This document shows, in pieces, positions 16,960 through 25,728 of a stretch of 64,000 nucleotides of DNA. The notes under the pieces are model-generated. The model worked only from the letters and a program-made list of their open reading frames with translations. It was not told where the DNA came from and searched no databases. The stretch's first letter is position 1, and the number at the start of each line of letters is the position of its first letter. Made by a program: the position numbers and the translations under genes. Origin of the DNA: Streptomyces sp. TLI_053 (GTDB taxonomy: Bacteria; Actinomycetota; Actinomycetes; Streptomycetales; Streptomycetaceae); NCBI RefSeq assembly GCF_900105395.1, contig NZ_LT629775.1, positions 7,033,501 through 7,097,500 of the forward strand, written 5' to 3'.

Positions 16960-17730
16960 ATGATCGTCCCCATGGAATCGACGTCGTCGCCGACCCCACC
17001 CCCGATCACCGTCGTTCCCCGGGCCTCCGTCCGGGTGGGGCTGCTGCTCCTGGTGGGCGTGCTCGCGACGGCCGGATGCGGCAGCACCCCGGCGACCGGG
17101 GCGGGCGGGGGAGCGCCGGGCCCGGCGCGCAGCATCGGCGACGCGCCCCCCGCGGTGACGCCGGTCCCCGTGGTCACGCAGCCCCTCACGGCCGCGCCGA
17201 CTCCCGCACCCGCCGCGAGTGCCGGGTCCACCCCGGGGTCCGTCCGGGCGGTGCCGCTGCCGGGTTCCGCGCCGAGTGCCACTCCGGCCCCGCCGCCCGT
17301 CTGCTCCTCCGAAGGCGTCGCCCTGACCGTCGGTGAGGCCGATGCCGCGATGGGCCTGCGGGTGCTGCCGGTCCGGTTGACCAACTGCGGCACCCGCCCC
17401 TACAGCCTCAACGGCCACCCGGGCGTCCGGGTCCTGGACGCCGAACGCGCCCCGCTCGCCGTCACCGTCAAGCGCGGCTCGGCCGGCATCGCCACCCTGG
17501 CGGACTTCGACGCGGCTCCGAAGCCGCTGACCCTGCAGCCGCGCGAGTACGCCGAGTTCCAGCTGGTCTGGCGCAACACCGTGGCCATGGGCGACAAGGC
17601 CCCCGACAACGGCCGTTACCTGGAGGTCGCCCCGCTCCCCGGCCGCCCCCGGCTGACCGTCCCGGCCGAGCTCGACCTCGGCACCACCGGCCGGCTCGGC
17701 GTCGCCCCGTGGTCCGCGCCCGCGCGGTAG
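16960..17730 (+). CDS. DUF4232-type lipoprotein
   Basis: 256 residues. A basic N-region and the hydrophobic stretch VGLLLLVGVLATAG lead to a lipobox cysteine (ATAGC), so the mature protein is probably lipid-anchored outside the cell. An Ala/Pro/Thr-rich spacer of about 80 residues precedes a beta-rich domain with LRVLPVRLTNCGTRPYSLNG and EYAEFQLVWRN, which fits the DUF4232 family of actinomycete extracellular proteins. The start may be ATG 16960 or ATG 16972. It begins 22 bp after dnaE2 in the same direction but shares no function with it. Role unknown. Confidence 0.75.
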   Translation: MIVPMESTSSPTPPPITVVPRASVRVGLLLLVGVLATAGCGSTPATGAGGGAPGPARSIGDAPPAVTPVPVVTQPLTAAPTPAPAASAGSTPGSVRAVPLPGSAPSATPAPPPVCSSEGVALTVGEADAAMGLRVLPVRLTNCGTRPYSLNGHPGVRVLDAERAPLAVTVKRGSAGIATLADFDAAPKPLTLQPREYAEFQLVWRNTVAMGDKAPDNGRYLEVAPLPGRPRLTVPAELDLGTTGRLGVAPWSAPAR

Positions 17731-17811
17731 CGCCCAACGCCCCCGCCCGTCCGGCCGGGCCCCAACACCCCCGCCCGCCGGGCGAGACGACGGCACCGGG
17801 ACAATGACCCC

Positions 17812-18438
17812 ATGTCCGAACAGTACCTCTCGGCGTTCGCGGTCGACGGCGACGCCCTGTTGCGCACGGTCGGCTCCGGCGACGAGGCCCTCGTCCGCTC
17901 CGCGCTGGACCGGATCGCCCCGCTGACGGCGGCCGGGCGGCTGCTCCGGGCCACCGATCCCGCCGAGGTGGAGCCCGCCCTGCGGGAGATCGTCGGCGGC
18001 CGGCTCCACCCGGCACGCACCGGCGGCTACGGCTGGCTGCTGGAACTCCTGCTGCCCGGGGCCGGGGACCGCCTCGGCGGGGCGACCCTGCCGGGGCGCG
18101 GCTGGCACGAACTCACCGGCACCTTCCGGGCCTGGGGGCTGCCGGCCCTCGCCGCGTTGTGGGCGCGCCCCTGGCCGTGGCCGCGCGCCGAGGTGTCCGA
18201 CGGGGATCCGTGGCCCTTCCCCTGCCTCGCGGCCGGTCCCGAACTCGACCGCGTCCACGGCGAACTGGCCGGATTCGACACCGAACGGATCCACGAGGAG
18301 CCGGAACTCCTGCCGGGCGGTGACGAGGACGCGGCCGAGGAGGTCGAGTGGCTGGTCGGCGAACTGCTGCCGGACTGGACGGCGGGTGCCCGGGAGCGGG
18401 GGAGCGGGCTGCTGATCCTGCGCGACGGCGGCAAGTGA
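17812..18438 (+). CDS. Conserved hypothetical protein
   Basis: A 208-residue soluble acidic protein beginning MSEQYLSAFAVDGDALLRTVGS with helical central part and VEWLVGELLPDWTAGARERG near the end. It resembles a family of uncharacterised streptomycete proteins that share the opening 'YLSAYAVD' and an aromatic middle (here WARPWPWPRAEVSDGDPWPF). No catalytic motif, signal peptide or membrane span is visible. ATG 17812 is preceded by a weak GGGA. It ends at a strong hairpin shared with the convergent gene. Confidence 0.7.
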   Translation: MSEQYLSAFAVDGDALLRTVGSGDEALVRSALDRIAPLTAAGRLLRATDPAEVEPALREIVGGRLHPARTGGYGWLLELLLPGAGDRLGGATLPGRGWHELTGTFRAWGLPALAALWARPWPWPRAEVSDGDPWPFPCLAAGPELDRVHGELAGFDTERIHEEPELLPGGDEDAAEEVEWLVGELLPDWTAGARERGSGLLILRDGGK

Positions 18439-18452
18439 CCGCGCGCGGTTGA

Positions 18453-18492
18453 CCGGCGCGGCGCAGTCGTGGGGGTGCCTGCGCCGCGCCGG
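18453..18492. terminator. Bidirectional hairpin terminator
   Basis: Perfect 14-bp stem (18453-18466 with 18479-18492, CCGGCGCGGCGCAG / CTGCGCCGCGCCGG) and a 12-nt loop, between convergent stop codons at 18438 and 18543. Confidence 0.8.
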
Positions 18493-18542
18493 GGTTCACG
18501 GAGGTCCGTCGGCCGGATCCGACCGGCGGGAGGACCGGCCGG

Positions 18543-19031
18543 TCAGAAGGCGGGCCGGTCGCCGAGTTCGACGATCCTCAGGTCGCGCACCCGTACGGTG
18601 AACCAGACCTCCTGGCTGCCGCCCCCGACCCAGAACTCGGTGAGCCGGACGGAGGCGAAGCCGTACTCCTCCTTGACCTGCTGGACGGACCAGTCCAGCG
18701 GGACGTTCTGGGCGCGGAACACCGGATCGGCGTCGTTCTCCTGCGCCCAGGTGTCGAGCCGACGGTCGAGGGCCGGGGTGAGGAAGCGCTTGCGCACCTC
18801 GGCCGGCCGCTCGCCACTGGTGCCCAGCACCGCCCGCCGGTACTCCTCGAAGAAGACGACCACCTGGTGCGCGGACGGCGTCCCCGCTCGGACCTGGGCC
18901 GACACGACCGCGGCGGCAGGCCCAGGGGGCAGCGCGAACGCGGCCGGGGCGGAGGCGGCCAGGAGGCCGCCGACGGCGAGCAGGGCGACGCAGCCGGCCA
19001 GGGTGGTGCGGCTCGGGTTCATTCGCTTCAT
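18543..19031 (-). CDS. Small secreted protein of unknown function
   Basis: 162 residues with a Sec-type signal peptide: basic MKRMNPSR, hydrophobic TLAGCVALLAVGGLLAASAP and likely cleavage after AFA. The mature domain (VVVFFEEYRRAVLGTSGERP, then WFTVRVRDLRIVELGDRPAF) looks like a small alpha+beta fold of the NTF2/DUF type; I cannot name it. ATG 19031 has GGAAT nearby; ATG 19022 is an alternative. It stands alone, convergent with the preceding gene. Confidence 0.75.
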   Translation of the reverse strand: MKRMNPSRTTLAGCVALLAVGGLLAASAPAAFALPPGPAAAVVSAQVRAGTPSAHQVVVFFEEYRRAVLGTSGERPAEVRKRFLTPALDRRLDTWAQENDADPVFRAQNVPLDWSVQQVKEEYGFASVRLTEFWVGGGSQEVWFTVRVRDLRIVELGDRPAF

Positions 19032-19120
19032 GGCGGGATTCCATCATTCGCCGACGAACTCCGTATATCGCCGGAACGTGTGGTTTACCCGTCAGGCGGG
19101 GTTATTTGACGATTGATCCG

Positions 19121-19951
19121 CTAAAGCGAGAATCCGCTCGGCCGCCCCTTTCCGGGCGGTCCGGCGAAGGCCTGGGCGATCGGCAGCCAGGCCGTCGCCA
19201 CCGCGCCGACGGCGGTCAGCGCGAGGTCGTCCCGGTGCCGGCGCTGGGTGACCAGCAGGCAGAAGTCCAGGGCCGGGCCGGCCACCCGGTCCGCCGCCCC
19301 CTCCGGCCCCCAGGTCCACAACCCGCCTTCCGGCGCCGTCAGTTCGACCCGCACCGGGGCCTCCGGAGCGGCCAGTCCGTGCACCGTGAACGCGAATCCC
19401 AGGGTTCGTACGCCCAGGTGCGCGACGTGCCGCAGCCGGGCGCTCGGCTCCCGGACGGCACCGAGCGCGTCCGCGACGTCCTGTCCGTGCGCCCAGGTCT
19501 CCATCAGCCGGGCGGTGGCCATCGACGGGGCCTTCATCGGCGGCCCCAGCCACGGCAGCGCGGTCCCGGCCGGCACCGCCGCGAGGGCCGTCGCGAGCCG
19601 CTCCCGGCCTGCCCGCCAGCGGGTCAGCAGCGCGGCCGGCTCCTCGGCGGCCCCGCGCGCGGCGCCGTCCTCGACCGGGTCCGCTCCGGCCGCGAGCAAC
19701 TCGCCGAAGATCCGGCCGGAGTCCGCGACGAAGGCCCCGGGGTCGCGCGCGGCCAGCTCGGACCAGTCGTCCGTCCAGGCCAGGTGGGCGATCTGATGGG
19801 CCACCGTCCAGCCCGCCGCGGGCGTGTCCAGCGCCCAGCCGTCCGGCTCCAGGCCGGCGACGAGCCCGTCCAGCACCTCGCTCTCGGCCCGCAGGTCGGC
19901 CAGCAGTCCGGTCAGCACGGACGACTTCCCGGGAACGTTCGGGTCCGTCAT
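19121..19951 (-). CDS. TIGR03084-like DinB/maleylpyruvate isomerase-fold protein
   Basis: 276 residues in the mycothiol-dependent maleylpyruvate isomerase/DinB superfamily. LRAESEVLDGLVAGLEPDGW, then GWTVAHQIAHLAWTDDW (metal-binding His near residue 57) and MATARLMETWAHGQDVADAL (second His) are the family marks; GPALDFCLLVTQRRHRDDL follows. This fits the TIGR03084 family. The substrate is unknown; relatives bind a divalent metal and act on thiols. AGGGAGA lies 7 bases before ATG 19951. Confidence 0.85.
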   Translation of the reverse strand: MTDPNVPGKSSVLTGLLADLRAESEVLDGLVAGLEPDGWALDTPAAGWTVAHQIAHLAWTDDWSELAARDPGAFVADSGRIFGELLAAGADPVEDGAARGAAEEPAALLTRWRAGRERLATALAAVPAGTALPWLGPPMKAPSMATARLMETWAHGQDVADALGAVREPSARLRHVAHLGVRTLGFAFTVHGLAAPEAPVRVELTAPEGGLWTWGPEGAADRVAGPALDFCLLVTQRRHRDDLALTAVGAVATAWLPIAQAFAGPPGKGRPSGFSL

Positions 19952-20129
19952 GGATCTCCCTCTCGCAAGCTCGGAAACCTGGAACACACCGCGGCGCGCC
20001 ACCCTTGGTGACCCGCCGGTAACCTCGCGCCCGCACCCTACGCCGCCCGGCGGTCCCGCACCCGGAACTCCACCGAACCCGCGCTCCGCACCCCTCCCCG
20101 CGGGCGGGAACCCGTGTGACAATCGCGCG

Positions 20130-20918
20130 GTGACTGCCGCCCCGACCACCCCGGGCCCGCCGACGGGCGGTGCGCCCGCGCGGCCGGACCTCGCCGCCCG
20201 GGCTGCCGAACTGGTCCGGGACGCCGTGCTCGGCGACCTCGCCCGCCGGGTGGTCGCCGACTGCGGCGCCGACGTCGGTCTCGTCGGCGTACCGGACCGG
20301 GAACCGGCCGGACCGGGCACCGAGGGGATGGTGCTGCGGCACTGGGCCGGCACCCGGGCGGACCTGCTGCACGACCTCGCCGTACCGGCCGGGACCGGCC
20401 TCGGCGGCCGGGCACTGGCCGAGCGGGCGCCCAGCTGGGTGCCCGACTACCGCGCCGCCACCACCATCTCGCACCACTACGACGCCGCCGTGACCGCCGA
20501 GGACCTCTACGCGATGCTCACCGTGCCGCTGCTCCACCGGGGCGCGGTGCACGGCGTCGTGTACGCCTCGCTGCGCGCGGTGGTGCCGTTCGGGGACGTC
20601 CGGATCGGTGCGGTGACCAGGCTCGCCGAGGCCGCCACCCTGGCCCTGGCCGGGGCCGCGGCCTGGTGCGGGGAAGGGGGCGCGGACCCTTCCCCGCGGA
20701 GGGCCGGGCCGCCGCCCGCGCCCGCGGCCCTCACCCGGCGCGAGCACGAGGTGCTCCGCTGGGCGGCGACCGGCCGGACCAACCCGGAGATCGCCGCCCA
20801 GCTCGGCCTCACCTGCAACACGGTGACCGGCTACCTGAAGAGCGCGATGCACAAGCTCGGCGTCCGCAACCGCACCGAACTCGCGCTCACCGCCCGTGAG
20901 TCCGGGCTGCTGGACTGA
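20130..20918 (+). CDS. GAF domain LuxR-family transcriptional regulator
   Basis: 262 residues. A GAF-type sensor region (about 30-180, including GTGLGGRALAERAPSWVPDY and AMLTVPLLHRGAVHGVVYAS) is joined by a Pro/Ala linker to a LuxR helix-turn-helix: LTRREHEVLRWAATGRTNPE then IAAQLGLTCNTVTGYLKSAM. GTG 20130 is the likely start. The gene converges on the acyl-CoA ligase with 18 bp between stop codons; in other actinomycetes such GAF-LuxR regulators neighbour aromatic or fatty acid CoA-ligases, so control of that pathway by a small ligand is plausible but not shown. Confidence 0.85.
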   Translation: MTAAPTTPGPPTGGAPARPDLAARAAELVRDAVLGDLARRVVADCGADVGLVGVPDREPAGPGTEGMVLRHWAGTRADLLHDLAVPAGTGLGGRALAERAPSWVPDYRAATTISHHYDAAVTAEDLYAMLTVPLLHRGAVHGVVYASLRAVVPFGDVRIGAVTRLAEAATLALAGAAAWCGEGGADPSPRRAGPPPAPAALTRREHEVLRWAATGRTNPEIAAQLGLTCNTVTGYLKSAMHKLGVRNRTELALTARESGLLD

Positions 20919-20936
20919 ACACCTGGCCTGAGAAGC

Positions 20937-22469
20937 TCAGTTGACGCGGCGCTCGCGCCCCGCCCAGTACGGTTCGCGGAGCCGGAACTTCTGCAGCTTC
21001 CCGGTGGTCGTCCGCGGCAGCGACTCCCGGAACTCCACCGAGGTGGGGGACTTGTACCCGGCCAGCCGCTGCTTGCAGTGCGCGATGAGGTCCGCCTCGC
21101 CGGCCTCGCTGCCCGGCTTCAGCACCACCAGGGCCTTGACCGTCTCGCCCCATTTGGCGTCCGGCACACCGATCACCGCGGCCTCGGCCACCGCCGGGTG
21201 GTCGTAGAGGCAGTCCTCCACCTCGATCGAGGAGACGTTCTCGCCGCCGCTGATGATGACGTCCTTCTTCCGGTCCGAGATGGTCAGATAGCCGTCGGTC
21301 AGGGTGCCGCCGTCGCCGGTGTGGAACCAGCCGTCCCGGACCGCTTCGGCGGTGGCCTCCGGCTGCTGCCAGTAGCCCTCCAGGACGACGTTGGAGCGGA
21401 CCAGCACCTCGCCCTGCTCGTCCACCCGCACCTGGTTGCCGAGGGCGGGGGCGCCGGCCTGCACCAGCTTCTCGGCCCGTCGCTCGGCGGGCAGTTCGTC
21501 CCACTCGGCGCGGGTGCGGTTGACCGTCACCACCGGCGAGGTCTCGGTCAGGCCGTAGATCTGCATGAACTCCCAGCCGAGTTCGGACTCCATCCGCTGC
21601 ACCACCGAGGTGGGCGGCGGTGCGCCGGCCACCACCATCCGCACCCGGTCCCGGCCGGGGACCGGCCCCTCCCACTCGGCCGCCGCGTCGAGCACCATCT
21701 GCACCACGGCCGGCGCGCCGCACAGGAAGGTCACGCCGTGCCGCTCGACCCGGCGCAGGATCTCCGCACCGTCGACCTTCCGCAGCACCACGTGCCGCGC
21801 GCCGAGCCCGGTGAGCGAGAACGGGAAGCCCCAGCCGTTGGCGTGGAACATCGGCAGGGTGTGCAGGTAGACGTCCCGGTCGCTCGCGCCGAAGTGCAGG
21901 GCCATCAGGTTCGCGTTCAGCCAGAGGTTGCGGTGGGTGAGCTGAACACCCTTGGGGCGCGCGGTGGTTCCGCTGGTGTAGTTGACGGTGGCGGTGTCGT
22001 TCTCGTCGATCGGGTACCGGCGGGGCGCGTGCTCGAAGTCGTACAGCAGCCGGTCGCTGTCCGCGCCGATCACGAACTTGTGCTTGGCGACCACCCCGGC
22101 CAGCGGTTCGGCCAGCTCCGGGTCGACCAGCAGCACCGAGGCGCCGCTCTGCTCGACGATGTACGACACCTCCTCCGCCCGGAGGCGGAAGTTCACCGGC
22201 ACCAGCACCCGGCCGTGCCCGCTGACCCCGAACATCGAGGTCATCAGGCGCGCCGAGTTGTGCGACACGACCGCCACCCGCTCACCGGGGCCGACCCCGA
22301 GCCGGTCCAGCCCGGCGGCCTGCGCCCGGGCCAGCTCGGCCACCCGTCGATAGGTCAGATCGCCCCAGGACTCAGCGGGTTGCGCCGGTTCGTCGACGAT
22401 GCCGACCCGGTCGCCGTAGACCAGCTCGGCCCGGTCGAGGAAGTCCATCACGGAGAGTGGAATCTGCAT
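20937..22469 (-). CDS. Acyl-CoA synthetase (AMP-binding, FadD-like)
   Basis: 510 residues of the ANL superfamily. The ATP-binding P-motif is YTSGTTARPKGVQLTHRN (about residue 164; Ala replaces the usual Gly), A5 is QIYGLTETSP, A7-A8 are WFHTGDGGTLTDGYLTISDR and KDVIISGGENVSSIEVED, and the catalytic lysine A10 is in PRTTTGKLQKFRLRE. Length and motifs fit medium/long-chain or aromatic acid CoA ligases. GGAGGA lies 9 bases before ATG 22469; an upstream ATG has no SD. The MerR-type regulator gene lies 51 bp upstream in the same direction, so read-through is possible. Confidence 0.9.
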   Translation of the reverse strand: MQIPLSVMDFLDRAELVYGDRVGIVDEPAQPAESWGDLTYRRVAELARAQAAGLDRLGVGPGERVAVVSHNSARLMTSMFGVSGHGRVLVPVNFRLRAEEVSYIVEQSGASVLLVDPELAEPLAGVVAKHKFVIGADSDRLLYDFEHAPRRYPIDENDTATVNYTSGTTARPKGVQLTHRNLWLNANLMALHFGASDRDVYLHTLPMFHANGWGFPFSLTGLGARHVVLRKVDGAEILRRVERHGVTFLCGAPAVVQMVLDAAAEWEGPVPGRDRVRMVVAGAPPPTSVVQRMESELGWEFMQIYGLTETSPVVTVNRTRAEWDELPAERRAEKLVQAGAPALGNQVRVDEQGEVLVRSNVVLEGYWQQPEATAEAVRDGWFHTGDGGTLTDGYLTISDRKKDVIISGGENVSSIEVEDCLYDHPAVAEAAVIGVPDAKWGETVKALVVLKPGSEAGEADLIAHCKQRLAGYKSPTSVEFRESLPRTTTGKLQKFRLREPYWAGRERRVN

Positions 22470-22520
22470 GCGCCCACTGTCCTCCGCCCACCGCCCCCTG
22501 CACACCCCCGATCGGGGGTG

Positions 22521-22910
22521 TCACCCGGAAGTGGTCCGGAACGCCCCGGTGGCCGTCCCGGCGGCCGCCTCGGCGCCGGCGATCGCCGCGGCGAGCCGGT
22601 CCCGGGTCTCGGCCTGGGCGGCGATCCGGCGTTCCAGCACCGCCAGACGGTCCCGGGCGATCCGCAGCGCGCCGGCCGACGGCGGCCCGAACGCCTCCTG
22701 GTCCAGGCAGCCGAGGAACGGCCGGACGTCCTCCAGGGTGAACCCGGCCTCAAGCAGGGAGCGGATGTTGCGCACCCTGGTCACCGCCGACTCCTCGTAG
22801 ACCCGGTAGCCGTTGGCGGCCCGCCCGGAGCCGATGAGTCCGGCCTGCTCGTAGTGCCGCAGCGCCCGGGCGGTGGTCCCCGTCGCCCGTGCCAGCTCGC
22901 CGATCCGCAC
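22521..22910 (-). CDS. MerR-family transcriptional regulator
   Basis: 129 residues. The N-terminal winged helix is classical, VRIGELARATGTTARALRHY followed by EQAGLIGSGRAANGYRVYEE, and a coiled coil (about residues 75-115) provides the dimer interface. There are no metal-binding cysteines of MerR/CueR type, so an organic effector is likely. GTG 22910 is the first in-frame start; a GAAGGA is rather far upstream, suggesting translation partly coupled to the SDR gene 78 bp before it. It most likely regulates the SDR-MerR operon through the dyad at 23790-23811. Confidence 0.88.
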   Translation of the reverse strand: MRIGELARATGTTARALRHYEQAGLIGSGRAANGYRVYEESAVTRVRNIRSLLEAGFTLEDVRPFLGCLDQEAFGPPSAGALRIARDRLAVLERRIAAQAETRDRLAAAIAGAEAAAGTATGAFRTTSG

Positions 22911-22988
22911 CCGCGCGGCCCCCGTCCTTCTCCCGGCCGGTCGGACCGCTGCACCGGTCGTCCGGGGCCGCTCGTCCGACCGGGGCGC

Positions 22989-23774
22989 TCATCCGACCAC
23001 GGCGCCCCCGTCCACCGGCAAGACTACTCCGGTGACGAAGGAGGCCTGCGGCGCGGCGAGTTGTGTGACGGCCCAGGCCACCTCGGCGGCCTCCCCGATC
23101 CGGCCCAGCGGGGTGTGCGCGATCTGCCAGGCGCGCAGTGCCGCCTGCCGCTCGGGGCCGATCCCGGCGTGGTCGGCGATCGGCGTCCCGATCGCGCCGG
23201 GCGCCACCGCCACCACCCGGATGCCGCGCGGGGCGAGTTCCACGGCCCAGCTGCGGGTCAGGGTGTCCACGGCCGCCTTGCTCGCGGCGTAGACGGAGTT
23301 GCTCGGCCAGCCGCGCAGGCCGACGGCGGTGCTGACGTTGACGACCACGCCCCGGCTGTCGGTGAGCGCGGGCAGCGCGGCCTGGGTCAGCAGGACGGGC
23401 GCCGTCAGATTGGTGGCCAGCAGCGCGCCGATGCCCTCCGGGGTGTAGCCGCCGAGTGTCGCGTGCGGGGCGATGCCCGCGTTGTTGACCAGGACGTCCA
23501 GTCGGCCGAACCGCTCCAGTGCGGCCCGGACGACGGTCTCCGGGCCGTCCGGCGCCGTGATGTCGGCGACCAGCGGCACGATCCGCCCCGGTGCCCGCTC
23601 CGCCGTTCCCGCCAGCGGTTCGGCCCGCCGTCCGACCGCCACCACCCGTGCCCGCGGGTCCTGCTCGGCGAAGGCCAGTGCCGTCGCCCGCCCGATCCCG
23701 GTCCCCGCGCCGGTGACCACCACCACCCGTCCGTGCTCCGCCACAGTCCCGCCCGTTCCCGTCGTTCCGTTCAT
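22989..23774 (-). CDS. Short-chain dehydrogenase/reductase
   Basis: 261-residue classical SDR. The Rossmann motif VVVTGAGTGIGRATALAFAE (TGxxxGxG, about residues 20-27), NNAG at about 95, the catalytic Ser in VNVSTAVGLRG and YAASKAAVDTL (Tyr and Lys) are all present; the C-terminus LPVDGGAVVG is typical. A basic residue after beta2 (GRRAEPL) suggests NADPH. First gene of a two-gene operon with the MerR regulator, a frequent arrangement for MerR-controlled detoxifying reductases. Confidence 0.9.
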   Translation of the reverse strand: MNGTTGTGGTVAEHGRVVVVTGAGTGIGRATALAFAEQDPRARVVAVGRRAEPLAGTAERAPGRIVPLVADITAPDGPETVVRAALERFGRLDVLVNNAGIAPHATLGGYTPEGIGALLATNLTAPVLLTQAALPALTDSRGVVVNVSTAVGLRGWPSNSVYAASKAAVDTLTRSWAVELAPRGIRVVAVAPGAIGTPIADHAGIGPERQAALRAWQIAHTPLGRIGEAAEVAWAVTQLAAPQASFVTGVVLPVDGGAVVG

Positions 23775-23789
23775 GCCCGCAAGCCTGCG

Positions 23790-23814
23790 ACCCTGACGCC
23801 GGTGGCAAGGTCAA
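23790..23814 (-). promoter_or_regulatory. MerR-type operator of the SDR-merR operon
   Basis: On the minus strand TTGACC (23814-23809) overlaps a dyad ACCTTGCC-N6-GTCAGGGT (23811-23790), half-sites with the spacing and ACCTTG/GTCAAGGT-like sequence of MerR-family operators. I could not settle on a -10 box. Confidence 0.55.
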
Positions 23815-24001
23815 GCGCCGTTCCGTGAACGGCGGGGGCCGGGTGGTGGGCGCGAGCCGGAGCCGGGGCTTCCTCTTGCTGAGCCGGCGGCGAACAGGCG
23901 GCGAACAGAGGTCGCGGGGGAGGCGCGGCCCCCGTTCCGCTGTTAGGAAGGGCGGCAGGACCGCAAGGACCTCAAGGACATCCGCACGGGGAGAGACACC
24001 G

Positions 24002-24496
24002 ATGACCGACCACCTTTCCGACAGCTCCCACAGCTCCCACAGCTCCACCGGCTCCGACGGCCTCTACGAGGCGATCGGGGGTCTCGACGCCCTCCGGAGA
24101 CTGAGCGAGGCCTTCTACCGGGGCGTGCTCGCCGACCCGCTGCTCGCGCCGGTCTTCGCCGACTTCACGCCCACTCACATCGAGCACGTCGCTGTCTGGC
24201 TGGCCGAGATCTTCGGCGGTCCGGAGCGCTTCACCACGGACCTCGGCGGCCACCAGTCCCTGCTCCGCGCCCACCTCGGGCTCGCCATCACCGAGGAGCA
24301 GCGCATCCGGTGGATGGAGCTGATGGCGGAGGCCGTGCACAAGGAACTCCCCGAGGGTGAACTGCTGCGCCGGCGTGTCCTGGAGTACTTCGACTGGGGG
24401 ACCCGGATCGCCAAGGACGTCTCGGCCTCGCCGGCCGGCACCGACCTCGGGGACCCGGGCCCCACCCCGCGCTGGGGCTGGGAGGGCCTCAAGTAG
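24002..24496 (+). CDS. Group II truncated haemoglobin
   Basis: 164 residues: a Ser/His-rich N-terminal extension (HSSHSSTGSD) and then a trHbO-type globin, LYEAIGGLDALRRLSEAFYR, FADFTPTHIEHVAVWLAEIF, the proximal-His helix RAHLGLAITEEQRIRWMELM (the Trp is the conserved G8 Trp of group II) and a C-terminal GLK. These proteins bind oxygen or act against NO and peroxide. GGGGAGA precedes ATG 24002. Single gene. Confidence 0.88.
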   Translation: MTDHLSDSSHSSHSSTGSDGLYEAIGGLDALRRLSEAFYRGVLADPLLAPVFADFTPTHIEHVAVWLAEIFGGPERFTTDLGGHQSLLRAHLGLAITEEQRIRWMELMAEAVHKELPEGELLRRRVLEYFDWGTRIAKDVSASPAGTDLGDPGPTPRWGWEGLK

Positions 24497-24604
24497 GGCC
24501 ACCGGGGGCAGGCCCCGGAACGCCCCTCGGAACGGCCGCCGGGCACCTCCGGCGGCCGCGGAATCCGTTTGGACGAGCGAGGCCTGACGGGCCACAGTGG
24601 GCGC

Positions 24605-24985
24605 ATGGCTTCTCTCGTGCAACACGTCACGTTCGACTGCGCAGACCCCCACGCCCTCGCCCTGTTCTGGGCGGAGGTGGTGGACGGCGCCCTGGGCGAG
24701 GGCGACGTCCCCGGCGACCCGGAGATCGAGGTCAACTCGGAGGGCGTCTCGCTGCTCTTCATCCGGGTCGAGGAGGGCAAGGAGGTCAAGAACCGGCTCC
24801 ACCTCGACCTGACGCCCAAGGACCGCACCCGGGACGAGGAGGTCGAGCGCCTGATCGCCCTCGGCGCGAAGCAGTTCGAGGACCACCGCCGGCCCGACGG
24901 CGCGGGCTGGGTGACCCTCACCGACATCGAAGGCAACGAGTTCTGCGTGGTGCGCAGCGCCGCCGAGCGGGCCGCCACCGCCTGA
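24605..24985 (+). CDS. VOC-family (glyoxalase-like) protein
   Basis: 126 residues with the beta-alpha-beta-beta-beta modules of the vicinal-oxygen-chelate fold: LVQHVTFDCADPHALALFWA at the start, NRLHLDLTPKDRTRDEEVER in the middle (metal-ligand His) and GWVTLTDIEGNEFCVV at the end. It matches the glyoxalase-like group common in Streptomyces; enzyme or binding protein cannot be decided. ATG 24605 lacks a strong SD. Confidence 0.82.
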   Translation: MASLVQHVTFDCADPHALALFWAEVVDGALGEGDVPGDPEIEVNSEGVSLLFIRVEEGKEVKNRLHLDLTPKDRTRDEEVERLIALGAKQFEDHRRPDGAGWVTLTDIEGNEFCVVRSAAERAATA

Positions 24986-25000
24986 GCGGCCGCACAACCC

Positions 25001-25591
25001 CTAGTCGACGGCCGCCCGCCAGGTCCACGAGGTCCGGCGCGGGCGGCCGTCGAGTTCGCCTCGGCCGGTGCACCAGAGCAGCACGTCCGCCGGCTGCCCG
25101 GCGGGCGCGTCGGGGAAGAGCCGGGCGAGCACCGCCTCCGCGAGCCGCTCCGGGGGCCGCCAGCCCAGGCCCAGCCCGAGGGTGATGTCGTGGGTGTGCA
25201 GCAGGGTCTCGGCGACGCCCATCGCGGCGAACCCGGTCGGGTCGCACGGCCCGTAGTGCCAGGCCCGCAGCTCCGGCGGTGCCGCGTCGAGGGCGGTGGC
25301 CAGCAGGTGCGCGGCGGCCGTGACCACCGTGAGCACCTCGGCCGGTCCGGCGTCCGGGTGCACGGTGAGGTCGAGCGGCAGATAGCGGTCGGTGGGCCGG
25401 GCGGCGAGCTGTCCGGCGTAGGCGAGCAGGTCGTGGGCGATGTGGGCGGCGGTGTCCCGGCAGCTCCACTCCAGGGGCCCGGCGGGCGCGTCCCAGTCCG
25501 GGCCGCCCGCTTCGGCGGCGGGTCCCAGTACGGCCGTCGCCTCGCCGAGCGCGGCCCGGACGTCGGCGCCGTTCATCCGGTGGTCGGTCAT
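25001..25591 (-). CDS. Maleylpyruvate isomerase N-terminal-domain (DinB-fold) protein
   Basis: 196 residues. EWSCRDTAAHIAHDLLAYAG (first metal His, about residue 50) and GVAETLLHTHDITLGLGLGW (second His pair, about 133) identify the mycothiol-dependent isomerase/DinB fold; PPERLAEAVLARLFPDAPAG is the usual tail. ATG 25591 with GAGACGG upstream is preferred to GTG 25597; ATG 25576 is also possible. Convergent with the VOC gene, 15 bp between stops. Substrate unknown. Confidence 0.8.
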   Translation of the reverse strand: MTDHRMNGADVRAALGEATAVLGPAAEAGGPDWDAPAGPLEWSCRDTAAHIAHDLLAYAGQLAARPTDRYLPLDLTVHPDAGPAEVLTVVTAAAHLLATALDAAPPELRAWHYGPCDPTGFAAMGVAETLLHTHDITLGLGLGWRPPERLAEAVLARLFPDAPAGQPADVLLWCTGRGELDGRPRRTSWTWRAAVD

Positions 25592-25728
25592 CGCCACACC
25601 GTCTCATGCCCGCTCCGGCGGACGTGCGCCGGAGCTGCCCGGACCGCCGGGACCACCTGGCCGCCCGGACCACCTGGCCGCCCGGACCGCCCGGGCGCCC
25701 GCTCCGGGCGCTCGGGCCACGCCGGGCG

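Noticed and set aside
16960..17730. Functional link of the DUF4232 lipoprotein to the dnaE2 cassette
   Set aside because: Close spacing suggests read-through, but an exported lipoprotein has no plausible part in translesion synthesis and is not a usual member of this cassette.
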